A DNA stretch of 64,000 nucleotides from positions 2,790,001 to 2,854,000 of the forward strand of contig NZ_CP017688.1 of assembly GCF_001831475.1 (NCBI RefSeq), read 5' to 3'. The position numbers were made by a program, and so were the translations under genes. The notes beneath the pieces are model-generated. The model was not told where the DNA came from. It did not search any database and saw only the letters and a program-made list of their open reading frames with translations. This DNA is from Flavobacterium crassostreae. Its GTDB lineage: Bacteria > Bacteroidota > Bacteroidia > Flavobacteriales > Flavobacteriaceae. Below, piece after piece: positions 56,796 to 64,000 of this stretch. Numbering within the stretch: position 1 is the first letter of the stretch; every line of letters begins with the position of its first letter.

Positions 56796-57641
56796 TTATA
56801 AATCTTTATCCATGTATTCTTCCATAGTTACTTTAAGCTGGTCTAAAAACATAGTTCTAGATCCAGCCCTATCTTTCATTCTGTGAAAGGCATGATGAAT
56901 GTCTCCTAAAGGAATACGAAATAAATGATGAAAAACTAAGCTGATTTTTCGAATGCCAATTTTTCCATTTGAAATCGCTCCTGACACATGTAAAGCATAA
57001 ATTAGTTCTATCAGCGCATTTTTAGAACCTGTCCAAAAAAAATCTTTTACAGATTCTGGATTTTGTAATATGAAATCTGTTTTTTGATCAAGATTTACTT
57101 TGCTTAATAAATAAGTATAAAGTAATTCATTAGCTATTATTTTAGCTATTTTATAATCATAGTAAGTAGAAAAACTAGAATCTATTTCAAAAACAAAACT
57201 GTTAAGTCCAGTATGATAATTTATTTTACCTAACATAAAATATTCTTTATCTCTATCTATTCTTCTTGACCTATAGTACCTATAAAAATCTGAATTGCAG
57301 ATATGATCTTTATATTCTTGTTTTAGTTCTTCTAATTCATTTGAAAAAAATGTATGGTACATTTGTCCATTATTAACAGGACAGGATGTTTCAATCCTAA
57401 ATAACTTATTGTAATAAATTAGCTTTCCTAATATTTGAGGTTTTATATTTCTAAAAAAGTCAATCTCTTCAGATTCATCTTTAAAACCTTTTTCTACAAT
57501 TTGCTTTTTAACTGTAGCTAACAATTGCGTTAAGTATATAATTATTCGTGAGGATTCATCAATTATATTACTTGTTTCCGAAGTAACTTTCATCTCATAC
57601 TCCTTAATTTCATCAAGTATATTATTTAAACAAATATTCAT
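56796..57641 (-). CDS. rteC: RteC family regulator
   Basis: 281 residues with the RteC wording throughout: FFRNIKPQILGKLIYYNKLF, a central RSRRIDRDKEYFMLGKI, and the C-terminal winged-helix half WTGSKNALIELIYALHVSG, LGDIHHAFHRMKDRAGSRT. In CTnDOT RteC activates the excision genes and so starts transfer. Here it is followed by its own terminator and then the HTH gene, matching RteC control of excision genes. Whether an rteA/rteB pair exists cannot be seen in this window. Confidence 0.9.
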   Translation of the reverse strand: MNICLNNILDEIKEYEMKVTSETSNIIDESSRIIIYLTQLLATVKKQIVEKGFKDESEEIDFFRNIKPQILGKLIYYNKLFRIETSCPVNNGQMYHTFFSNELEELKQEYKDHICNSDFYRYYRSRRIDRDKEYFMLGKINYHTGLNSFVFEIDSSFSTYYDYKIAKIIANELLYTYLLSKVNLDQKTDFILQNPESVKDFFWTGSKNALIELIYALHVSGAISNGKIGIRKISLVFHHLFRIPLGDIHHAFHRMKDRAGSRTMFLDQLKVTMEEYMDKDL

Positions 57642-57874
57642 TATATTTTATTTTTTTTATATCAAAAAACAATTAAACTGCTCCAACGAAAAACATTATA
57701 ATAAATGAATAAAAAATGGAAGAGTAACTGCTTTAAAATATTTACGTTAAAATTTATGAACAAACTCAATATATAATATTTAATAAAACATTGATTTTTA
57801 ATGATTTATATTTTATCTAACATAGAATTTAATAAATTATTGTTTAAAGTAAAAAAAATACTATGAAAATATAA
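57642..57874. other. Gene-free AT-rich leader region
   Basis: Very AT-rich, stops in every frame; presumably the divergent promoter of rteC. Nothing else seen. Confidence 0.3.
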
Positions 57875-58157
57875 TTTATTTATTTCGATACCGTACATTT
57901 CCCCGATAATCTATTAGAATTTCCCTTTCTAGGTGGTGGATGTTATCTTTTATTAGGTACTGTTGAGGTAGATTATCATTTTCCAACAGTGACAATAACT
58001 AAAATGGCAAAGATGCCATTTGTACCTGAACCACGATATATGGATGCTAAAGATCAATACACAAAATCAAATTAAGGAAGATGTAAGTAATACGCAACGC
58101 GATCCTTATCCGGAAGAACATCAAATTAATTTACCTCGTTTTCGAATGCAAGAATAA
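57875..58157 (+). pseudogene. Remnant of a DnaE (DNA polymerase III alpha) C-terminus
   Basis: No start codon. The frame opens after a stop at 57,872 with FDTVHFPDNLLEFPFLGGGC, then TVEVDYHFPTVTITKMAKMP and PEPRYMDAKD, wording I recognise from the C-terminal end of Bacteroidetes DnaE-type polymerases. It hits a stop near 58,074. A second frame then continues (TQRDPYPEEHQINLPRFRMQ E, stop 58,155-58,157), implying a one-base frameshift. Only about 90 residues of roughly 1,000 remain. The exonuclease gene behind it was probably its operon partner. Confidence 0.6.
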
Positions 58158-58202
58158 TTCAGAATTATTTAAAAGAATCAACAGAAAGTATAAAGGAGTA
58201 AG

Positions 58203-59579
58203 ATGAAAAAGATGGAATACGCAATCGTAGATATTGAAACAACAGGCGGAAACGCTCGTGGCAGCCGCATTACCGAAATTGCAATAATCATTCACAATGG
58301 AACAGAAATTATAGAACGTTTCGAAACACTCGTGAATCCCCAAAAAGAAATACCAATTCCCATTTTTGCCCTAACAGGCATCAACAATGAAATGGTCAAA
58401 AATGCACCACTTTTTGATGCTATTTCCGAAAGAGTTTTAGAATTACTCACAGACCGAATTTTTGTAGCACACAATGTAAATTTTGATTATTCCTTTGTTC
58501 GTCACGAATTAGAAGCGTCAGGTTTTAAATGGACCGCTAAAAAACTATGTACCGTCAGAGCAGCTAGAAAAATTAAACCAGGACTTGCGTCCTACAGTCT
58601 GGGTAGACTGTGCAAATCATTAGACATTCCATTAGAAAACCGTCACCGTGCAGGTGGCGATGCAGATGCCACAACTATACTGTTTGAACTTTTACTTGAA
58701 TCGGATGAAGATAAAGTAATAGACCAAATGATTAAGAAAACAGCACAAGATCAACGACTACCTCCAAATCTCCATCCTGATGATTTTAACAACTTACCCG
58801 ATAAACCAGGAGTATATTACTTCTACAACGAATTCAAGAAAGTAATATATGTAGGCAAAGCCATTAACATAAAAAAGAGAGTAACAACCCATTTCACAGG
58901 GCACAGTGTAAATGCCCAAAGGCAAAACTTTTTAAGGGACATACACGCAATTTCGTTTGAAGTCTGTGCCACGGAACTGATGGCATTAATACTAGAATGC
59001 ACCGAAATCAAAAAGCTTTGGCCAGCCTACAATAGAGCATTAAAAAAGTACGAACCTAAATACGGTTTATACCAATACGAAGCACGCAATGGGTATAAAT
59101 ATCTAGGTATCGGAAAAGTAACAAAGTTTCAAGAGAACCTCGAGCATTTTAGCAGTTTGTATGAAGGTATTAATCTACTACAAAGCTTGGCAAGACAATT
59201 TGAAATCGATTACCGTTTTTGCAAATACGATACAACTACTTCAGTAGGATCAGTAGGAATAGTAAAAGACCCAAATGTTTTGAATTTACCCGATGTAGAA
59301 AATCACAATGAAAAAGTAGAAAATGCTATTGACTTTTTAAAAAGCAACAAACAAACCTTTGGAATAATAGAAAAAGGCAGAACCGAAGACGAACGCAGCT
59401 GTATTTGGGTAGAAAACGGACATTTCTACGGAATGGGATATTTTTCAACAGATGAAGCAATAACTGATCCTTCAGAATTAAAAAATACCGTTACTCTATA
59501 CAAAAGCAACCAATACATAATGCAACTCATTTTAAAATATTCAGAAAAAAATCCTAGAAAATTATTTCCCATACAATAG
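58203..59579 (+). CDS. DnaQ-like 3'-5' exonuclease fused to GIY-YIG domain
   Basis: 458 residues. Exonuclease domain 1-175 with YAIVDIETTGG (D10, E12), AHNVNFDYSFVRHEL and HRAGGDADAT, the DEDDh set of DNA polymerase III epsilon. GIY-YIG nuclease-like domain about 195-275 (PGVYYFYNEFKKVIYVGKA), as in UvrC and Cho. The C-terminal part has no known motif. A strong Shine-Dalgarno AAAGGAG precedes the ATG, unlike most genes here. Such fusions serve repair or proofreading. A decayed polymerase tail lies directly upstream, so it may be the survivor of a replication or mutagenesis cassette. Confidence 0.88.
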   Translation: MKKMEYAIVDIETTGGNARGSRITEIAIIIHNGTEIIERFETLVNPQKEIPIPIFALTGINNEMVKNAPLFDAISERVLELLTDRIFVAHNVNFDYSFVRHELEASGFKWTAKKLCTVRAARKIKPGLASYSLGRLCKSLDIPLENRHRAGGDADATTILFELLLESDEDKVIDQMIKKTAQDQRLPPNLHPDDFNNLPDKPGVYYFYNEFKKVIYVGKAINIKKRVTTHFTGHSVNAQRQNFLRDIHAISFEVCATELMALILECTEIKKLWPAYNRALKKYEPKYGLYQYEARNGYKYLGIGKVTKFQENLEHFSSLYEGINLLQSLARQFEIDYRFCKYDTTTSVGSVGIVKDPNVLNLPDVENHNEKVENAIDFLKSNKQTFGIIEKGRTEDERSCIWVENGHFYGMGYFSTDEAITDPSELKNTVTLYKSNQYIMQLILKYSEKNPRKLFPIQ

Positions 59580-59859
59580 ACATCAAGAATAAAACAACTA
59601 AAAAAATAAAATTTGATTACATATTATGTAATTTTATAAAACAGAAAAACCAATACACAACAATGGACGCAGAAGTAAAAATCATCAGCTAACTATTTAA
59701 AAAAGTTTTTGCCATTAACCTCCAAACCATTTACAGGTGCAGACTATAATTCACAAACAAAATGTATGGGAGGCTAAGAGAATCTCTAATTATTCCGTCT
59801 CTCAAACTTTAATTAGTTGAAATTCGTTTATTGGAACATCAACAAGTGTACATATTGTA

Positions 59860-60147
59860 ATGGCGCACTTTATTACAGCGTGTGTTTTTCAAAAAGGGAT
59901 AAAAACAGTCAAGATTGATAAAGCAACAATGGATTATTATATGCGCCTGACTTCTTTCTACAGCCAGTTTAGAGCGCTCGAGGTAAATTACAATCAGGTG
60001 GTAAAGATTTTATATCAAAAATTTTCTGAAAATAAAGCTTCGGCATATCTGTACAATCTGGAAAAAAAGACCTCAGAATTTGCCGTTTTATCCCAAAAAA
60101 TCATATCACTTACTGAGGAATTTGAAGAAAAGCACCTGAAGAAATAG
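59860..60147 (+). pseudogene. Truncated second mobA copy (C-terminal two thirds)
   Basis: 95 residues align without gaps to residues about 50-144 of the MobA at 11,885, about two thirds identical by eye (YMRLTSF-SQFR, NYNQ-VK-LY, KASAYLY-LEK, EEFE-KHLKK). The basic N-terminus and DNA-binding strand are absent; the upstream 280 bp show no matching coding sequence. No mobB follows. I read it as the remnant of another element's mob module. Confidence 0.75.
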
Positions 60148-60391
60148 GAACTGCCAATGTTTTATATTTTCTAACAATGCCAAATAAAGTCATTATGTTC
60201 CTTTGAAAACAATAAAAAGCTGAGATATACTTTTACTTTTTAAATTCGCTTTACTACTGTAATGAGATTGGAGTCTTAATTACATCAATGCTATTTTGCA
60301 TTAATGTAGAAATTCTTTGTATGCACTGACAAGGAATACAAAGAAACGATACAGTTCATATTTAAAGAATGATGACTAAATTTTAGAAGCA

Positions 60392-60817
60392 ATGAAAAGG
60401 AGTAAGCAAATAGAGTTCTATAATGTTATATTGAAATATGATGAAAGGTTACGATTATTAGAAAACCTAGTCAGCGAAACTGACACGGACAACAAAGTGC
60501 AATCTGTTTTTACAAAAGAAAAATGTAAATCCTGTTACAGTAAAATTGACTTTGCTCAGCTCTTTTATATCTTAATGGATGAAGGTCTATTGTTTTTTGA
60601 TAATGCAGATGAAAAAAATAATAGAAGTAAGTTTCAGCTATTCCTCGAAAATAATTTCACATATGCCGGCGATGATGGGGGACAGTCGAAAATTAAGTCG
60701 ATCAGCAGACAGTTCTCCGAATGTAAAGGTTATACGTATAAAGGGAAGCAGATTACATTTTTAGAAGAACTCATTACAAAAATGCAGGATAGAAAAAGAA
60801 GGCTTCAAAGCTGGTAA
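60392..60817 (+). CDS. Hypothetical protein, possibly a diverged RteC-like C-terminal domain
   Basis: 141 residues, soluble. The order IDFAQLFYILMDEGLLFF, then FQLFLENNFTYAGDDGG, then KGKQITFLEELITKM loosely resembles the C-terminal winged-helix half of RteC (ELIYAL-x-G, then F-x-F, then R-x-K-R-x-FL-x-L). The N-terminal RteC part is lacking. It sits between the mobA remnant and the HTH gene at the integrase end, where element regulators cluster. The family assignment is weak; it may be an independent regulator. Confidence 0.5.
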   Translation: MKRSKQIEFYNVILKYDERLRLLENLVSETDTDNKVQSVFTKEKCKSCYSKIDFAQLFYILMDEGLLFFDNADEKNNRSKFQLFLENNFTYAGDDGGQSKIKSISRQFSECKGYTYKGKQITFLEELITKMQDRKRRLQSW

Positions 60818-60861
60818 GAGATTGTAAAAATAGTTTAGTATCAAAATTTAAATATTTGGTG

Positions 60862-61149
60862 ATGACAAAAAAAGAAAGAAAACTCTCTTTTGTAATGAGA
60901 GTAAAACAGATAATAGAGCCTGTACTGGTGAGACTGGAAACAATTGATTCAAAAATCAGCGGATTGGGTAAAGGCGGGGTACCACCTGTATATTACAGAA
61001 ATGAAGATTTAAAAAAGATATTTGGATTGTCTAGCAATACTATTATAAAATACAGACAGACAGGAATACTCCCATTTACTAAACTGGGGGATATATTTCT
61101 GTACGATGCAGCAAAAATAGATAAAATTCTTGACGAAAATAATGGCTAA
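60862..61149 (+). CDS. Helix-turn-helix protein beside integrase (possible excisionase)
   Basis: 95 residues from the ATG at 60,862 (TTG and GTG codons just before it are less likely starts). A coiled N-terminal helix (FVMRVKQIIEPVLVRLETID) is followed by a MerR/Xis-type HTH: VYYRNEDLKKIFGLSSNTII, KYRQTGILPFTKLGDIFLYD. Same architecture as the gene at 56,214. A terminator follows at once. Next to a tyrosine integrase, a directionality factor is the first guess, but many such proteins are plain repressors. Confidence 0.75.
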   Translation: MTKKERKLSFVMRVKQIIEPVLVRLETIDSKISGLGKGGVPPVYYRNEDLKKIFGLSSNTIIKYRQTGILPFTKLGDIFLYDAAKIDKILDENNG

Positions 61150-61184
61150 CAAAAGTGAATTTAGTCACAACAATGTCAAAGTAA

Positions 61185-61204
61185 AGGCTCCAAATTTGGA
61201 GCCT
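61185..61204. terminator. Terminator between HTH gene and integrase
   Basis: AGGCTCCAAATTTGGAGCCT, a perfect 20-bp palindrome followed by a run of nine T. It serves the plus-strand HTH gene and may also end the convergent integrase transcript. Confidence 0.8.
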
Positions 61205-61221
61205 TTTTTTTTAAAAGAATT

Positions 61222-62442
61222 TCACTTGTACTTTAGTTTCAGTTTCTCCATATCTTCCATTATATTAACATCTAAAACTTTAGCATAGTGCTGTGTCTGC
61301 TTAATATTTGTATGACCCATCATTGCAGAGACATGTTCGAGACGCACGCCATTTCCTAGAGTGACAGTAGTAGCAAAGGTATGTCTTGAAACATACCAAG
61401 TCAGATGTTTATTGATCTCGCATATATCCGCAATCTCCTTTAAGTAAGCATTCATCTTTTGATTTGAAATCTGCGGAAGCAACCCTGTCTGTTTATTTTT
61501 ATATTTTTCGATCACAGCCATGGCAGGAGGAAGCACGGGTACATTTTCCCTAATCGCAGTTTTTGTCCTATTTGTCATTATCCAAAGGTTAGCGTCATTG
61601 TCTTCGAAGAGATTTGCAGGGGTCAGGTTCAAAGCATCCACTGGTGCGTATCCTGTGTAGCAGCAAAAAAGAAATATGTCCCTGACTTTCTGTAGGCGCT
61701 CCATAAAGATTGGCTTTTCTTCAATAAGTTTAAGTTCCTGTTGGGTTAGAAATACCGCGTCCTTTACGCTTAATTTTCCGTCGTAGGCATCAAAGGGATT
61801 GCGGACAAACAAATCCATCCGTATACAATAGTTGCAGGCTGTTTTGTACATTTTCATATATTTAACCACAGAGTTGTTTTTTATTCCGACCTGCCCCTTA
61901 AATGAACTCTCGTACTTTAAGTATTCTTCAAGATTATAAACGAAAGAATTTGAAATTTCGCTGACCGGCATATCTTCTACGGTATAATGTTTTTTCATAA
62001 ACGCAGTCAAAAGCTCACCACTTCGTTTGTACTTCTGAAGAGATGCAGCTGACCTTTCACCTGCGTCCACTTTTCTTTTGAAGAATTTGTTATGCCGTTG
62101 CACAACTTCATTGATTGTTGTTTTACTTGTTTGGATTTTAGATTTTCCTGTAAGTTCGGCTTTAAGCATTTCTAAAGATACCTCGGGATCAATGTTGAAA
62201 AGGTGGTTAAATTTTTTCTCGACATTAAGGCGATATAATTCAAGATAATTTTTAAGGATCTTTTCTTTTTCGAGTCGCAGTAGATTCCTGAGGTTGTTGG
62301 TGTAAATCCATCTTTCTTTGGAAATAGTTTTTCCTGTGCTGAGAGAAACTCTGTTGGTTTTGTAGGTAATGCGCGCAAATATGGAGCATTCTCCGTTTTT
62401 ATCTACTTTTTCGGATTTAAGGTAAAAAATTACTTTTAACAT
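61222..62442 (-). CDS. Tyrosine recombinase integrase
   Basis: 406 residues. N-terminal arm-binding domain (about 1-90), core SAM-like domain (about 105-215), catalytic domain to the end: K294 (NRTKTAIREN), R353 (SRHTFATT), H377 (MMGHTNI) and nucleophile Tyr386 (TQHYAKVL). The box I arginine is not in its usual place; TGYAPVDAL has Ala266 there, as in Bacteroidetes integrases like IntDOT that also lack it. The enzyme integrates and excises the element. It lies at the element end, with arm-like repeats upstream and tRNA-Ser beyond. Confidence 0.93.
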   Translation of the reverse strand: MLKVIFYLKSEKVDKNGECSIFARITYKTNRVSLSTGKTISKERWIYTNNLRNLLRLEKEKILKNYLELYRLNVEKKFNHLFNIDPEVSLEMLKAELTGKSKIQTSKTTINEVVQRHNKFFKRKVDAGERSAASLQKYKRSGELLTAFMKKHYTVEDMPVSEISNSFVYNLEEYLKYESSFKGQVGIKNNSVVKYMKMYKTACNYCIRMDLFVRNPFDAYDGKLSVKDAVFLTQQELKLIEEKPIFMERLQKVRDIFLFCCYTGYAPVDALNLTPANLFEDNDANLWIMTNRTKTAIRENVPVLPPAMAVIEKYKNKQTGLLPQISNQKMNAYLKEIADICEINKHLTWYVSRHTFATTVTLGNGVRLEHVSAMMGHTNIKQTQHYAKVLDVNIMEDMEKLKLKYK

Positions 62443-62507
62443 GTTTTCTAGTTTTTAAATTAATAAACAAATTGATTTAAAAATTTTGAAGGACACCTCT
62501 GTTTACA

Positions 62508-62592
62508 GGGAATTCCCGGGGAATTCTTTCAATTTAGTACACTTTTTTTTGACGCAAAAATCAAAAAAATAAAAGTGTACTAAAAAGTGTAC
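62508..62592. repeat. Palindromes and AAAAGTGTAC repeats upstream of integrase (attachment-site region?)
   Basis: GGGAATTCCCGGGGAATTC (62,508-62,526). A perfect 12-bp inverted repeat TAGTACACTTTT (62,535-62,546) and AAAAGTGTACTA (62,571-62,582), then a third AAAAGTGTAC in direct orientation (62,583-62,592). Between the integrase start and the chromosomal tRNA, such repeats are expected as arm sites for integrase or its helper. The core crossover site is not identified. Confidence 0.5.
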
Positions 62593-62640
62593 CATGCTTT
62601 GCTCTAATATGTGTTTTTTGACATATTGTAAAAAAGAAAA

Positions 62641-62670
62641 AACCCTTTAAATACTAGTATTTAAAGGGTT
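62641..62670 (-). terminator. Terminator of the tRNA transcript
   Basis: A perfect 30-bp palindrome (AACCCTTTAAATACT and its complement) followed on the minus strand by a T-rich run. A smaller hairpin AAGTTTC-TTTT-GAAACTT lies at 62,681-62,698, directly after the tRNA-Ser 3' end. Confidence 0.7.
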
Positions 62671-62702
62671 TTGATATTTAAAGTTTCTTTTGAAACTTCT
62701 AC

Positions 62703-62790
62703 TGGCGGAGAAAGAGGGATTCGAACCCCCGGACCTGTTACAGTCAACAGTTTTCAAGACTGCCGCATTCGACCGCTCTGCCATTTCTCC
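62703..62790 (-). tRNA. tRNA-Ser (anticodon UGA)
   Basis: Acceptor GGAGAAA/TTTCTCC, D-loop GGCAGAGCGGTC, anticodon stem-loop CAGTCTTGAAAACTG, long variable arm, T-loop GGTTCGAATCC, discriminator G and encoded CCA. The 3' end faces the integrase, the classic arrangement for an element in a tRNA gene; the gene is intact. Confidence 0.93.
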
Positions 62791-62872
62791 AATAAAGCGC
62801 AATCCATTATGGATTGCGAGTGCAAATGTAATTATTAATTTGAATACTAAAAAATATAAATCAAATTAATTG

Positions 62873-62945
62873 TGACCCGACTGGGGCTCGAACCCAGGAC
62901 CCCATCATTAAAAGTGATGTGCTCTACCAACTGAGCTATCGAGTC
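62873..62945 (-). tRNA. tRNA-Lys (anticodon UUU), copy 1
   Basis: Acceptor GACTCGA/TCGGGTC, D-arm AGCTCAGTTGGTAGAGC, anticodon loop CTTTTAA, T-loop GGTTCGAGCCC, discriminator A; CCA not encoded. Identical to the two copies at 63,136 and 63,248. Confidence 0.95.
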
Positions 62946-63013
62946 AATTTATTTTAACTTTAACATTGAGGTTTTAATTATTTTAAAGCAAAACGGCTAC
63001 TTAAATTGTATTG

Positions 63014-63096
63014 TGACCACGGTGGGATTTGAACCCACACGCCCTTACGAGCACCACCCCCTCAAGATGGCAAGTCTACCGTTTCTCCACGTGGCC
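63014..63096 (-). tRNA. tRNA-Leu (anticodon GAG)
   Basis: Acceptor GGCCACG/CGTGGTC, anticodon stem CCATC/GGTGG with loop TTGAGGG, long variable arm typical of Leu, T-loop GGTTCAAATCC, discriminator A; CCA not encoded. Confidence 0.92.
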
Positions 63097-63135
63097 TTAA
63101 ATAAAAAGGTCAAGTAAATTTTACTCGACCTTTTG

Positions 63136-63208
63136 TGACCCGACTGGGGCTCGAACCCAGGACCCCATCATTAAAAGTGATGTGCTCTACCAACTGAGCT
63201 ATCGAGTC
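63136..63208 (-). tRNA. tRNA-Lys (anticodon UUU), copy 2
   Basis: Same 73 nt as the copy at 62,873, with different flanks. Confidence 0.95.
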
Positions 63209-63247
63209 TATGCTTCAAGGATTAATAAGTGTTGATCACTTTAATTG

Positions 63248-63320
63248 TGACCCGACTGGGGCTCGAACCCAGGACCCCATCATTAAAAGTGATGTGCTCT
63301 ACCAACTGAGCTATCGAGTC
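63248..63320 (-). tRNA. tRNA-Lys (anticodon UUU), copy 3
   Basis: Same 73 nt as the other two copies; first tRNA of the cluster in transcription order. Confidence 0.95.
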
Positions 63321-63447
63321 TTATTTATTCGCTTGAATGCGGGTGCAAATATAAGGACTTTATTTGATGTTTTCCAAAGTTTTTTGCATTAAATTTGTCT
63401 TTTTTTATTATTTAATCATAACACCTTAATTTGTAAGTATTTATTAC

Positions 63448-63966
63448 ATGAAGAAAATCATACTATTAGGATATATGGGCTGTGGCAAGTCAACCATAGC
63501 AAAAACCTTATCCAAAAAACTACAACTACCCTTTGTAGATTTAGACGACTATATTATTGAAAAATCAAAAATGTCCATACAAACCATTTTTGAAGAGCTT
63601 GGTGAAATCCAATTCAGAAAGATGGAGCACGAGGCTTTAATAGCATTATTAGCGCTAGATCAAACTATAATTATTGGCCTAGGAGGTGGTACGCCATGCT
63701 ATGCTAACAATCACGAGCTCTTAAAAGCAGAACATGTAGAATCTGTCTATTTAAAAGCTTCTATAGCAACGTTATTTGAAAGACTCTTTACCAATAAAAG
63801 CAAAAGACCCCTTATTGCACATATGGATCAGGAGCAAATGAAGGAGTTTATTGCAACGCATCTTTTTGAAAGAAGCTATTTTTATAATCAAGCTAAACAT
63901 ATTGTCTCAGTTGATGAAAAATCAGTTGAGCAAACCGTATTGGATATAGAGGCAGTATTAGCTTAA
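63448..63966 (+). CDS. aroK: Shikimate kinase
   Basis: 172 residues. Walker A GYMGCGKST (8-16), DLDDYI with shikimate-binding Asp (about 32-37), FRKMEHEAL (Arg for shikimate), GLGGGTPCY (about 78-86), and the lid KSKRPLIA. It phosphorylates shikimate with ATP in the pathway to aromatic amino acids, in the cytosol. Size is normal for the family. It is a core chromosomal gene, divergent from the tRNA cluster, and shows that the element has ended. Confidence 0.96.
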   Translation: MKKIILLGYMGCGKSTIAKTLSKKLQLPFVDLDDYIIEKSKMSIQTIFEELGEIQFRKMEHEALIALLALDQTIIIGLGGGTPCYANNHELLKAEHVESVYLKASIATLFERLFTNKSKRPLIAHMDQEQMKEFIATHLFERSYFYNQAKHIVSVDEKSVEQTVLDIEAVLA

Positions 63967-64000
63967 ATAAGCATAGTTTTGCTGGTTATCATCAAACACA

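Noticed and set aside
59669..59692. Nine-codon reading frame MDAEVKIIS
   Set aside because: Too short, no partner or hydrophobic character; no evidence of translation.
62873..63320. Three identical 73-nt blocks as a CRISPR or insertion repeat
   Set aside because: Each folds as a complete tRNA-Lys(UUU) with all conserved arms.
63210..63392. Short plus-strand frame over the tRNA genes
   Set aside because: It crosses a complete tRNA-Lys gene and has no protein-like features.

Overview
The window is AT-rich Bacteroidetes DNA, most likely from a Flavobacterium-like member of the Flavobacteriaceae. The evidence is the weak Shine-Dalgarno context, TAnnTTTG-type -7 promoter boxes, Bacteroidetes-only conjugation families (TraE/DUF4134, TraF/DUF4133, TraB/DUF3408, RteC, DUF1896, DUF3945) and large fused metal-efflux proteins. 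Nearly all of it (about 1-62,450) is one end of an integrative conjugative element (ICE) of the CTnDOT type. The chromosome appears at the right end: tRNA-Ser, three identical tRNA-Lys(UUU), tRNA-Leu and shikimate kinase (62,703-63,966). The element runs off the left edge, where traF is cut.

Layout. 1-605: traF and traE (minus strand). 606-9,334: a defence island on the opposite strand that splits the tra operon, with an AbiE-like toxin-antitoxin pair and a type IC restriction-modification locus hsdM-hsdS-prrC-hsdR carrying a PrrC-type anticodon nuclease. 9,335-11,186: traD, traB (DUF3408), traA (ParA). 11,187-11,884: control region with a word-rich AT segment, hairpins and a likely oriT. 11,885-17,196: mobA, mobB relaxase, a lone PD-(D/E)xK-type protein on the other strand, and mobC coupling protein. 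17,270-23,081: a giant methylase-helicase and DUF1896. 23,100-51,650: about 28 kb of metal-resistance cargo. 51,636-57,641: ORF6N protein, topB, DUF3945 protein, HTH protein, rteC. 57,875-61,149: a decayed dnaE tail, an exonuclease/GIY-YIG protein, a broken mobA copy and small regulators. 61,222-62,442: tyrosine integrase beside tRNA-Ser.

The metal cargo forms a copper and Zn/Cd/Co defence across the envelope. A Cus-type RND pump with its adaptor and outer-membrane protein exports copper. A multicopper oxidase fused to a CopB-like barrel oxidises it, and a Cys-rich four-helix protein stores it. An HMA-AraC fusion probably senses it, and a chaperone and P1B-1 ATPase move it out of the cytosol. 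A second block has a CzcA-TolC fusion, a CzcB adaptor and a P1B-2 ATPase.

The most interesting signal I found outside genes is a shared promoter layout. Two 11-bp direct repeats with 20-bp period end exactly 29 nt upstream of a -7-like box in front of traE, traA, mobC and the DUF1896/helicase operon. A single half-site lies before the topB/DUF3945 operon. This suggests one activator switching on the scattered transfer modules together. The second highlight is the PrrC homologue, which has the known catalytic triad at the same spacing and the same gene order as the E. coli prr locus. Positions of non-gene sites were counted by hand and may be off by a base or two.
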